Source: Pseudomonadota bacterium
GTDB taxonomy: Bacteria; Pseudomonadota; Alphaproteobacteria; Rhizobiales; Hyphomicrobiaceae
Reading direction: 5' to 3'
Assembly (NCBI GenBank): GCA_018242255.1
Contig: JAFECH010000362.1
Coordinates: 1-64,000 of the forward strand
Length of the DNA stretch: 64,000 nucleotides
Shown here in pieces: positions 33,177 through 43,000 of this stretch; within the stretch, counting starts at the first letter, position 1; every line of letters begins with the position of its first letter. The notes under the pieces were generated by a model. That model was not told the origin of the DNA and ran no database searches. It worked only from the letters and a program-made list of their open reading frames with translations. The translations under genes and the position numbers were made by a program.

Positions 33177-34406
33177 CTAATCCGATTTGGGCGTGCCGGC
33201 TGGCCTGACCAATAAAAGAAGAATACCGGCAGTTAGAATGAGAATGCTTGCGAATTGAAACGTGGCGCTGAATGGGATCTCCTGCTCTTTGAGCCGGCCA
33301 CCCACATAGGTCATGATCCCGCCGGCAGTCGTTCCGACAAAATTTAGCAACCCATAAGCCATCGCCCTGCAGCGCGGATCTACCACCGTGCAAGTCGCGG
33401 GCATCAGATTGGCGTCAAGAAAGCCTTGCGACATTCCCGTAACGAGTACGCAAAGCAGAATGACAAAGATCGAACTTTCTATGCCGAGCACGAAGAGAAA
33501 GGGAGCGGCAATCAAAAAGCCTATTGCAGGAACGAGGGCGCGCGCTCGTACGTTTCGCACGGCCCACCAATCCGAAAGACTGCTCGCGACTAACATTCCC
33601 ACAAATGCCGCGCCGTTGAAGGTCATTGGCCCGTAAACCGGCGCCAACGCTGAACTCACGCCCAATTCGGCGCGAAAAAACTCAGTTAGCCAATTGCGAA
33701 CCGGCCAATAGGCCGCGCCATTGAGCGCGTTCATCAGTAGGAGCAAGAGAAATCCCTGCGCTGACAGAAGCGACCAAAGCGAAGCTCCGTTAGAAAACGA
33801 AGGCGCCACGTCATCTTGTGATTGTGGCGGAGGTTCCTCGCCCTTCTGCGGAAACACTATCGTTAGGACGAGGGCGTATGCGACGCCAACAGCTCCGATG
33901 AGGAGAAAGACAGTTCGCCATCCGAAAACTTCGGCCATGACGCCACCCAGGCCGCCTAGTATCGAACCCACATACACGCCACTGAGATGCAGTCCCGTAG
34001 CGCGGCTACGCGTGGGGCCGCGGTGAAATTCGACGATCAATGAGACCGCCGCCGGCATATAAAAAGCTTCGCTGACGCCGAGCGTCGCTCTTGCCAGAAG
34101 CATTCCTTCGAACGATGTGACAATGCCACTGACAAAAGTTGCTGCCGACCAGATGAGAAGACTCGCCATGATGATCGGCCGCTTCCCGATACGGTCGGCC
34201 ACATGCCCTGCGATCGGCGAGCAAATGCCGTAGATCCACAGGAATACCGACGACAACAATCCGAATTTCTCATCGCCGATTTTAAGGTCGGCTTTGATCA
34301 TTCCAGGCATCGCAACGACGAGTTGCCGATCAAGGTAGTTCAGCAAGCAGACCACCCATAGCACGCCAACAATCGTCCACGCTGCCCGGTTCGTTCGAAG
34401 TGTCAT
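33177..34406 (-). CDS. MFS transporter
   Basis: A 409-residue protein with twelve predicted transmembrane helices. The family signature between helices 2 and 3 (GHVADRIGKRPIIMASLLIWS) and the start NYLDRQLVVAMPGMIKADL resemble the organic anion/cation (ACS-like) group. It runs towards the acetamidase gene and stands alone, 134 bases from the gene to its right. It could import or export a small organic acid linked to the amide locus, but the substrate cannot be told from sequence. Confidence 0.85.
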   Translation of the reverse strand: MTLRTNRAAWTIVGVLWVVCLLNYLDRQLVVAMPGMIKADLKIGDEKFGLLSSVFLWIYGICSPIAGHVADRIGKRPIIMASLLIWSAATFVSGIVTSFEGMLLARATLGVSEAFYMPAAVSLIVEFHRGPTRSRATGLHLSGVYVGSILGGLGGVMAEVFGWRTVFLLIGAVGVAYALVLTIVFPQKGEEPPPQSQDDVAPSFSNGASLWSLLSAQGFLLLLLMNALNGAAYWPVRNWLTEFFRAELGVSSALAPVYGPMTFNGAAFVGMLVASSLSDWWAVRNVRARALVPAIGFLIAAPFLFVLGIESSIFVILLCVLVTGMSQGFLDANLMPATCTVVDPRCRAMAYGLLNFVGTTAGGIMTYVGGRLKEQEIPFSATFQFASILILTAGILLLLVRPAGTPKSD

Positions 34407-34539
34407 GTCCCCCCCATGGGCGCCGCGCGCGAGAGATCAGCGCGTCCGAGAAGATCGCAGCCGCGCTCCGTGCGCGGGCTCGCCGTCCGGCAATTAGAGC
34501 ATCGAATGCTGCAAGGGCCGCAGACCGTTTCGAGTTATT

Positions 34540-35382
34540 CTATTGCGGTCGAAAGGAGGGATCCAGAAACTGCTTCTTTGTTTGATCTGGGTCGCCGAAG
34601 AAGCGGGCTTTACCGTCATTGTACAGAGCCGCCCAGGCTCGTCCGCTTTGATCAACCGCCACACTGAAACTGTGATCACCGCAGTTGTGTCGCTCACATG
34701 CGTTGGCCAACGCCGCCCCGTCGTGCATCCAGAAATCGATACCGGGGCCGGAAAGCGCCATCCCACGGGCTTCTTTGAAATCGGCCTGCGGCATGATCTT
34801 TTTCAGCGCGTTGACGAAAGCCTTCATGCCCATCGCTTCCGAGATATGTTTGTTCGAAACGAACAGTGCGAGATCCCCTCCAGGCGCCCGTTCGGGTCCT
34901 TCTCCGTCTTCGCTATCGATCGTCTCTGTCTTGGTAAGTTGTCCGTTGCGGAAGGTTGTCGTTTCGTCACCCGTGCCATCAAACTTGGGGATCGTAACAA
35001 TGAGAGCATCATCTTTGGCTTCGGCTTTTGCAACGTCATTGCAGGTTCCGAACTGCTCCGATACGGAAACATTCTTGCCTTGCATTTCGACGATCGCAAA
35101 CATCACCGGACAGCCATTGCCACCCGTGCTTTCTGAGACCAACACGAAAGTCCTGCCGACGCCCTCATAGGCACCGTGAATGTTGAGATACGCGATATCG
35201 TCAGATGGGCGAAGGATGACCTTTTTACCGAGAACCAGTACGGGTGGCGAACCGTTACGAACTGCCAATCGTTTGCCCTTCACCAACGTGCTGATCTGTT
35301 CTTCAGCGATGGCAGCTCCAGGAATTGTCAGCGCCTGGATCGCACTGATTGCCAGGAGGCCTAAAACGCGCTTCAACATCAT
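34540..35382 (-). CDS. Exported hypothetical protein
   Basis: A 280-residue secreted protein. The ATG at 35382 (one of two adjacent Met codons) has a GGAAG box and gives a clean signal peptide (MMLKRVLGLLAISAIQALTI, cleavage near IAEE). The mature part has two Cys pairs (NGCPVM...FGTCND and NACERHNCGD) and a repeated beta-rich pattern. It ends with QSGRAWAALYNDGKARFFGD, as found in exported proteins of Hyphomicrobiales and Rhodospirillales. I do not recognise a function. Confidence 0.65.
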   Translation of the reverse strand: MMLKRVLGLLAISAIQALTIPGAAIAEEQISTLVKGKRLAVRNGSPPVLVLGKKVILRPSDDIAYLNIHGAYEGVGRTFVLVSESTGGNGCPVMFAIVEMQGKNVSVSEQFGTCNDVAKAEAKDDALIVTIPKFDGTGDETTTFRNGQLTKTETIDSEDGEGPERAPGGDLALFVSNKHISEAMGMKAFVNALKKIMPQADFKEARGMALSGPGIDFWMHDGAALANACERHNCGDHSFSVAVDQSGRAWAALYNDGKARFFGDPDQTKKQFLDPSFRPQ

Positions 35383-35784
35383 CGGGACTTCCAGCTGAGC
35401 TTGATAAAGAAACGTGCGAAGGGATTTCATTTCGCCCGCCGAGCGCACGGCATCAACGCCTTCTTTCAGCTGATCCGAAGGTTCTGCGGAGAGCGATGAA
35501 AAAGTGCATCAGCACTTCAAGCGCTCCGAGCCTCGATACGATTTCGGTCCTCTTCGATAAAAGCCCAGCGCGTTAAGTGTATCGGAAATCGGACCGTAGC
35601 GTCCAAACCGCGGCGCGTTTGACAGAAATGGTAAGCGGTCCCAGCGCGAGCCGGCCTTAAGAATTCTGGTTCCACACCGGCCAAAAAACCGCTGGCGAAC
35701 CCCGCACCTTTGGCGCATTATTCCCTTGAATTATGGGAATTATTCCCGCTCTAAGTGCTTGAAATTCCTGAATTGGAGCGTCTC

Positions 35785-36810
35785 TTGAAAGCAGCCGTTT
35801 GCATAAGAGCTGCGATGCTTCTTGCTAGTCTCTGCGTGGCCGGCTGCAATGCTTCGCATTCTGCGGAGGTCGAAGCCAGCAGCGACGCCACCGAAGCTGC
35901 GCCGCCTCCGCCTGTTCTGGCCGTCCCTATTGCCAAAGCCAAAGAGGCCGAAAAGCTCGAAGGCGTCGCGACCGTTCTCAATCCGGATTCCCTGTTGCAG
36001 CTCGATGCCGATATCCGTTCTGCCACGGTCGCGGCAGACTTCAGCCGTGGGCAGCTGGATCGATTTAAATCCTCGTCGGCGCTTTCAACGCAAATGATCC
36101 AGAATGCGGTGCGGCAAGAAGGAATAGACGCCTCAGCATTGCGACTTGTGCGGATGCGCCTTCGTCAGACCTGGGGAGACAAAGCACCGTTCCTGAATGC
36201 TGACGCTCGGCAAACTTTGATGAGCGATATTGCGAACGGCTCGCGAGCGATCTTGCGGCTCGATTTTTACGATACTACAGATGACATTCCCCAAAACGTT
36301 CGTGTAACGCCTTTGCGTGGCGGGCAGGAGACGAAAGTCGACACGATGTGGGCTGCGCCTTCGGGCAACCTCGCCATGCCCGGTGTGTCATTCTTCGGAT
36401 TGATTGATGCGGGCCCCGGACTTCGAGCCGGCGATCGGGCTCGTGTCATCGCGGACAACCCCAATAGCCCTACCGGAGTTGTCATCCCGAGTTCCGCGAT
36501 CGTCGTGTACGCTGGCAAGTCGTGGTGTTACGTGAAAACGGGGCCGGAAAAGTATGAACGCAGAGAGGTGTCACTCGAGGCACCTGTTGGAGAAGGCTTC
36601 CTCGTCAGTTCCGGTTTCGATGCCGGCACCCGCGTTGTGATCAAAGGCGCATCCGTCCTTCTTGCGCGCGAGGCTATGCCGGGCAGCTTTGACGACGATG
36701 ATGACGGCGGCGACGCGCCTCAATCACGACCTGAGAGTTCAAGCAAAAAGGTGGCCGGGCCATCGCCCGTTGCTCAAAACCGTACCACCCCGCACGCAGA
36801 TCCGGACTAG
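35785..36810 (+). CDS. Lipoprotein periplasmic adaptor-like protein of an RND pump
   Basis: A 341-residue protein. The TTG at 35785 after a GGAG box gives a compact lipoprotein signal (KAAVCIRAAMLLASLCVAGC, with the lipobox Leu-Cys... Ala-Gly-Cys); an upstream GTG is possible. The C-terminal half (GLIDAGPGLRAGDRARVIAD, then GVVIPSSAIVVYAGKSWCYV and GFDAGTRVVIKGASVLLARE) matches membrane-fusion proteins. The N-terminal part lacks the usual two lipoyl halves and long coiled-coil hairpin, so it is shorter than CusB or AcrA. The C-terminus is Asp-rich, a possible metal site. The RND gene follows 9 bases later. Confidence 0.75.
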   Translation: MKAAVCIRAAMLLASLCVAGCNASHSAEVEASSDATEAAPPPPVLAVPIAKAKEAEKLEGVATVLNPDSLLQLDADIRSATVAADFSRGQLDRFKSSSALSTQMIQNAVRQEGIDASALRLVRMRLRQTWGDKAPFLNADARQTLMSDIANGSRAILRLDFYDTTDDIPQNVRVTPLRGGQETKVDTMWAAPSGNLAMPGVSFFGLIDAGPGLRAGDRARVIADNPNSPTGVVIPSSAIVVYAGKSWCYVKTGPEKYERREVSLEAPVGEGFLVSSGFDAGTRVVIKGASVLLAREAMPGSFDDDDDGGDAPQSRPESSSKKVAGPSPVAQNRTTPHADPD

Positions 36811-36819
36811 TGGCTTCGC

Positions 36820-39800
36820 ATGAACGCCCTCATACGATGGTCGATCCGCTATCGGGGATTCGTTGCGCTACTTTCAATTGCGTGGATCCTTGCAGGTACT
36901 TTTCTGGCGATGCGAGCGCCTCTGGATGTTTTTCCGGAGTTCGTGCCGCCTCAAGTTACAATTCAGACTGAGGCCCCTGGCCTCGCGCCGGAGCAGGTCG
37001 AGCAGATCATTACACGGCCGATCGAGACGGCGATCATCGGCGCCCCGGGAGTCGATACGGTCCGATCAGAATCGATCTATGGTCTTTCTGTCGTACTGGT
37101 GTCCTTCGAAGACGGCGTCGACGCCAACGCTGCAAGGCAAGGCATTGCAGAACGACTGACGACACTCAATGGTAAGTTTCCAGCGGGATTTGGGCCGCCG
37201 AAGCTCACGCCGCTGACTTCAAGCACGATGGACGTATTGAAGATCGGCATCGTATCCGATCAAGTCGATCCTTACACCCTTCGCGACATCGCCGACTGGA
37301 CCATAAAGCCGCGGCTTCTGGCAGTGCCCGGCATCGCACGGGTAACCGTCTATGGCGGCGCCATACGTCAGGTCCAGGTCCAGCCTGATCTAAAACGAAT
37401 TGCCGCCCTCGGCCTTACTGTGACTGACCTGATGAATGCGGTCAGCGAGGCCATAGCTCTTCGAGGTGGTGGGATCATCGAGACAACGGCGCAGCGCATC
37501 ACCATTGAAGCGCCGCCGCCCGCCCCAAATCCGCAGGCGATCGCCGAAGCCGTCGTCACGATGCAGAACAATCGTCCGGTTCTTGTCGCAGACCTCGCCA
37601 AGGTGACGATCGGCCCGGCGCCGAAGATCGGTGACGCGACGATCATGGGCCAGCCCGGAGTCTTGATCACCGTTTCGGGCCAATTCGGCGCCAACACGCT
37701 TGAAGCGACGACGGCGACAGAAGCGGCTCTCGCGGAACTGACACCGGCGCTCGAACGACGAGGTATTACGTTATATCCGGCGTTGCACAGACCTGCTTCA
37801 TTCGTTGTCCGCGCCCTCAAGAATCTCGAGACGGCGCTGATCATCGGCTCTGCGCTGATCTTGATCGTGCTTTACGCCTTTCTGCGAAGCATTCGAGCAT
37901 CTTTCATTTCGTTTCTCGCAATCCCGCTCTCCCTCCTCGCGGCCGTTGTCATTCTGACGGAATGCGGCCAGTCCCTCAATACAATGACGCTCGGTGGCTT
38001 TGCATTAGCGCTTGGCGTGCTCGTCGATGATGCGATTATAGATATTGAAAACATAGCGCGACGTCTGCGTCTCGCCGGACCCCAAGCAGACCGTTTGCAA
38101 GTCATTGAGGATGCGTCGATCGAAATTCGGGGCTCCATGCTTTATGGCACGCTCGCCGTGATATTCGCATTCCTCCCTATCTTGTTTGCGGGTGGCGTCC
38201 AGGGGCATTTCATCGGTCCGATGGCTTTGACATTCATCATCGCAGTGCTCGCATCGATGTTCGTCGCGCTGACGGTGACGCCGGCGCTGTGCGCGTTGCT
38301 CCTGACGAAGGCGGAAGACACCAAAGAATCGCCGATGCTGAGGGTCCTCAAAGGCGTACAGTCCAGAGTGCTTGATTTCGTGCGACACGCATGGGGCCTT
38401 ACCGTATTGGCTCTTACCGCTAGCGTAATCGCTGCAATCGGAGTGGTACCCTTCCTCTACAGCGAACTCCTTCCTCAATTCCGTGAGGGGCATTTCGTAT
38501 TGCAGATGTCTATGGCATCGCCCGGAACCTCGACTGATGACGTCGTGGCCGTCGGGGAGCGGATCACGGCGGCATTGCTCAAGCTACCGTTCGTCGAGAC
38601 GGTTGCGCACCAGATCGGACGCGCCGAGGCAGGTGAAGATACGTGGAGCGTCGACAAAAGCGAATTTCACATTGAACTGAAGCCGGTTCATTCGGAGAGC
38701 GAAGAGGAAGCCCAGAATATCATTCGCGATACGCTTCGCGCCTTTCCCGAGGTGAGAAGTGAGACACTCACATTTCTTGGCGACCGCATCAGCGAAAGCT
38801 TGAGTGGCGAGACTGCACAAGTTGTGATCGGCGCAATGGGTACCGATCTCGATGCGCTCGAGAAAGCCGGCACCGAAATTCAAAACGCCATCGGCGATAT
38901 GCCCGGGGTCACCGATCTCAGGATGCCGAGAACCGCGGCTGTCCCGACCCTGTCCGTCAAGCTCGACCCCATCGCTCTGGCGAACTACGGGATTACCGTT
39001 CGCGATGCGCTTGATACGATCCAGACGGCATTTGCCGGAACAACAATCGGCCAGACTTACGAAGGAGCGCGAACAGTTGACGTTGTCGTCATTCTCGCAC
39101 CGGACGATCGCAATCGCATAGATGCACTCGGTTCGCTGATGATTGGCAATGCGAACACGAAGACGCTTTTGAAGAACGTCGCATCCATCACGCTTACCGA
39201 AGGCAGATCAAATATTCAACATGACGGTGCGCAACGTCGGGTCGCAGTGACCTTCAATGGCGCCAAAGGTTATTCGCTGCGGAACCTTGTCCACGACGCA
39301 CGCGAGCGGGTCGAAAAACTCGATCTGCCAAAGGACGTCTACGTATCGTTTTCCGGCCAGGCCGAGGCAGAGCGGGCCGGTCAGTTGAGGTTGGCCGGAC
39401 TGACGGCGCTCAGCACCGCGCTGATCATCACGGTCCTCGCGATCGCTTTCCGTCGGCGTCGCCTCGCCATTCTCGTGCTTATCAACCTGCCGTTCTGTCT
39501 CATCGGAAGCATCGCGGTCATTGTCGTATCCGACATTGGGATGACGCTTGGAAGTCTTGTCGGTTTGATAACCGTGTTTGGTATCGGTGCGCGCAATTCC
39601 GTCATGATGCTGGCTCACGTCGAGCACCTCGCGGATGATGAACACAAAGGATGGAACCCGGAGACCATTCGATTGGCCGCAGCCGAGCGATTGGCGCCTG
39701 TGTTCATGACAGCATTGATGGCGGCTCTCGGGCTCGTTCCTCTCGCGCTAGGCCTGGGGCGCCCAGGACATGAAATCGAAGCTCCGATGGCGATCACCAT

Positions 39801-39963
39801 TCTCGGCGGTCTTGCGACGGCCACTTTTTTGAACCTCGGCGTGTTGCCGGAAGCGCTGATCCGTCTCAGTCGGATGCTGAAGATCTCCGAATTTTCCAAA
39901 GGCACGCCATCAACCCGTTCACAAGAACAGGCAGGAGACGCGGAAAAGCTGAGTTCGATCTAA
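36820..39963 (+). CDS. RND efflux transporter permease (CusA/CzcA-like, heavy-metal-efflux branch)
   Basis: A 1047-residue inner-membrane pump with the usual twelve transmembrane helices and two large periplasmic domains. It has the early FPEFVPPQVTIQTEAPG and PIETAIIGAPGVDTVRS stretches of the HME/CusA branch, and the helix-4 motif GVLVDDAIIDIENIARRL where CzcA/CusA place the proton-path Asp. A second symmetrical half starts near residue 510. No outer-membrane factor gene is present. With its lipoprotein partner it would expel a metal ion or other compound. The substrate class is not settled by the residues I can see. Confidence 0.87.
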   Translation: MNALIRWSIRYRGFVALLSIAWILAGTFLAMRAPLDVFPEFVPPQVTIQTEAPGLAPEQVEQIITRPIETAIIGAPGVDTVRSESIYGLSVVLVSFEDGVDANAARQGIAERLTTLNGKFPAGFGPPKLTPLTSSTMDVLKIGIVSDQVDPYTLRDIADWTIKPRLLAVPGIARVTVYGGAIRQVQVQPDLKRIAALGLTVTDLMNAVSEAIALRGGGIIETTAQRITIEAPPPAPNPQAIAEAVVTMQNNRPVLVADLAKVTIGPAPKIGDATIMGQPGVLITVSGQFGANTLEATTATEAALAELTPALERRGITLYPALHRPASFVVRALKNLETALIIGSALILIVLYAFLRSIRASFISFLAIPLSLLAAVVILTECGQSLNTMTLGGFALALGVLVDDAIIDIENIARRLRLAGPQADRLQVIEDASIEIRGSMLYGTLAVIFAFLPILFAGGVQGHFIGPMALTFIIAVLASMFVALTVTPALCALLLTKAEDTKESPMLRVLKGVQSRVLDFVRHAWGLTVLALTASVIAAIGVVPFLYSELLPQFREGHFVLQMSMASPGTSTDDVVAVGERITAALLKLPFVETVAHQIGRAEAGEDTWSVDKSEFHIELKPVHSESEEEAQNIIRDTLRAFPEVRSETLTFLGDRISESLSGETAQVVIGAMGTDLDALEKAGTEIQNAIGDMPGVTDLRMPRTAAVPTLSVKLDPIALANYGITVRDALDTIQTAFAGTTIGQTYEGARTVDVVVILAPDDRNRIDALGSLMIGNANTKTLLKNVASITLTEGRSNIQHDGAQRRVAVTFNGAKGYSLRNLVHDARERVEKLDLPKDVYVSFSGQAEAERAGQLRLAGLTALSTALIITVLAIAFRRRRLAILVLINLPFCLIGSIAVIVVSDIGMTLGSLVGLITVFGIGARNSVMMLAHVEHLADDEHKGWNPETIRLAAAERLAPVFMTALMAALGLVPLALGLGRPGHEIEAPMAITILGGLATATFLNLGVLPEALIRLSRMLKISEFSKGTPSTRSQEQAGDAEKLSSI

Positions 39964-40034
39964 TGCTGCCTTCTGTCTCGGTTCTATAAAACCGCATATT
40001 CTTATCGGTTCGGCCGAGCGTTAGTCTAACACTA

Positions 40035-43000
40035 TCAGACGCCTTCGATGATGTTACGCACCTTCGAAGCCAAGATTTCCATCACGAACGGCTTCGTTAT
40101 AATGTGCATCCCGCGATCGAGGTGCCCATGACTCAGCACGGCATTCTCCGCGTATCCTGTCGCAAAAAGCACTTTCAAATCCGGTCTGTATTGGCGAGCT
40201 GCGTCGGCTACCTGCCGCCCATTCATGCCATTGGGCAAGCCAACATCCGTAATCAATAAATCAATCCGATCATCCGACTGCAATACTTTCACAGCCTCTG
40301 GGCCATCGCCCGCTTCGATCACGCCATAGCCAAGCTCTTCCAGAACATCGACCACAAGCATACGCACGAGCGGCTCGTCTTCGACGACCAGCACAGTTTC
40401 GCCAGATACAGCCTGGGTTGGAGCGCTGTGACCGTCCATCGTTTCCACCATTTTGTCGTCGAGGTGATGACGTGGCAGATAAATGCAAACCGTTGTACCC
40501 TGTCCAAGCTCTGAATAAATTCGAACTTGGCCGCCCGACTGGCGAGCAAATCCGTAGACCATAGAGAGTCCGAGGCCCGTGCCTACACCGATTGGCTTCG
40601 TCGTAAAGAATGGGTCGAACACCTTTTTGATGATGTCCGGCGACATGCCGCAACCGTTATCGGAAACGCACATTGAAACGTACTGACCGGGATCAAGCTC
40701 ATGCTCCTTCGCCGCGCGGTCGTCTAGCCATTTATTGCACGTCTCGATCGTCAACTTTCCGCCATTTGGCATCGCATCGCGGGCGTTGATGCACAAATTC
40801 AGAAGCGCGTTTTCGAGTTGGTGCTGATCGACCAAAGTCGACCAAAGGCCGCCCTTAGCAACGCTCTCGACATGAATATCCGGCCCCATCGTTCGACGGA
40901 TCAACTCCTCCATGCCATCGATCAATTTGTTCAGGTTCGTCGGCTTTGGATCAAGCGTTTGCCTGCGCGAAAAGGCGAGCAAACGGTGGGTCAGCGCAGC
41001 GGCGCGCTTGGCAGCGCCTTGGGCCGCTAGCAAATAGCGATCGACGTCGCCGACGCGGCCCTGCGATATTCGCGTTTGCGCTAGTTCAAGGCTACCCGAA
41101 ATTCCGGCGAGAAGATTGTTGAAATCGTGTGCGATACCTCCAGTGAGCTGGCCGATCGCTTCCATCTTTTGAGCTTGACGAAGTTGCTCTTCCGCGCGGG
41201 AGCGCTCGGCTACTTCGTCGTTGACGCGCTGCTCAAGCGTCGCGTTCAGCGTTTGCAGCTGCGCTATGAGACGGGAATTATCGATCGCGGATGCGGCCTG
41301 ACCGGCAAGACCGGACAGAAGTGTTTCGTGCTCCTCGCGAAAAACACCCTTTTCCTTGTGCCCGAAGAAAAGTCCTCCGAGAACCTCTCCCGAGTGGGAA
41401 ATAACCGGCACCGATAGATAAGAGACGACCGGCAGATGGCCTTCCGGCATCCCCCTATAGGGCGCGTTTTTCCCGTAACGGTGATCTTGCCGGATATCAT
41501 CGGAACGCACCGAAAATTCGCCGGCGAAGGTCGGAGCAAACACTGCCGTTTTTCGCGGCATTGGGAATTGTTCAAATTGCTCTCGTGACGCTCCCGAAAG
41601 CTTATAGAGCGTCAGGCTTTCACCATCTTCGTCTCTGTTGTTGTAGAAGAAGGCTCCAAACTCGGCGCCCGTCAGCTCTACTCCCGCATCGGTGATTTGC
41701 TGCACGATGCGGTCGATATCACGTTCGGCTGCCACTGCGGCGCCGATACGATTGACAAGTTCGAAACGGCGCTCAGCGCGCTTTTTGGCAGTGATGTCCA
41801 GTACGGTACCGATGAAACGAACCGCCTTGCCGCCTTCGAAGATCGCGCTCCCCTTCGCTGAGATCCAGCGTTCCACGCCGTCTTGAAGGCCTATCGTGCG
41901 ATATTCGATATCGTAGAAAGGTGAGCCATTTGGCGCGATCGCCGACTGAACCGCAGCATCTGTGCGATCGCGGTCATCGGGATGGAGGCCAGCAAGGAAG
42001 CTGCGCTCGTAGCTGACCTCAGCGCTCTCGGGAAGACCGAATAGCGCCTTGCAACGCGTATCCCATTTCAGTTCGCCGCTTCGCGGGTTGAAGTCCCATG
42101 TGCCGATGTGCGCGGCGTCCGTTGCCAGGCGAAGTCTTTCCTCGCTCAGGCGCATCGCGTCTTCAGCGCGCTTACGTGCGGTGATGTCCTTAAAGAGTAC
42201 AGCGACTTGATTACGCGACGGTGGCTCGACACGAAAGCCCGCCAGTTCAAGCCAGCGGCCGGTTGCTTCAAGTTCTTTCTCAAAGCGGATCGGGTGACCG
42301 GTCTCGAGAACGCTGCGGTAGAGGTCGATCCAGCCCTCCGCTTCATCCGGCACCATTTCGCGGACGCGCTGGCCGACGACGTTGGGAATTCCAGTGTTAT
42401 CTACATAAGCAGCGTTGGCGGCCACGTGGATATAGTCGTCGAACCGACCGCGCGGACCATCAGTGAACTCTATGATGCAGAAGCCCTCGTCGATCAAATC
42501 GAACAGAGCCTGGTAACGCCGCTCGCTTTCACGCACCTCTTGTTCTGCGCTTACACGTTCGATATGCGCCCACGAACGCTCCGTTATTTCGCGAATGAGC
42601 GCTATTTCTTCTTCGTTCCAAAGATGCGGCTCATTGTGATGGACCGCCATCATAGCCTTAAGGCGGCCCTCTTTGACCAGAGGCATGCAAACTGTTGCGG
42701 TAATACCAAGAGCTTGAAACGACGCGGCCTCGTTGGGCGGCATTTCTTTGCGATTGTCGTTGATCACAAGTACTTCGCCGCCCCGCAGCTTTTGCACTGC
42801 GAGTTCGCCGAAGTCCGACAAGCGATAGCGGCCCACAATCGATTGCGCACCCGGTACGGCCCATGCTCCGCGAATGTGGAAGGTGTCCTGATCGCTATCC
42901 ATATCCGCGTAAGCGCAGGCCGATGCATTCAAATGCTTACCGCTGATGAGCATGGTCATTGCCAGTACGGCATCGGCGTCCAGCAGTAGCTGCGTCTCTC

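Noticed and set aside
39978..39994. Possible small hairpin (CGGTT...AACCG) after the RND gene
   Set aside because: Five-pair stem without a following T run; too weak to call a terminator.
42108..42989. Rightward frame of 293 codons
   Set aside because: Antisense to the multi-PAS kinase and without domain resemblance.
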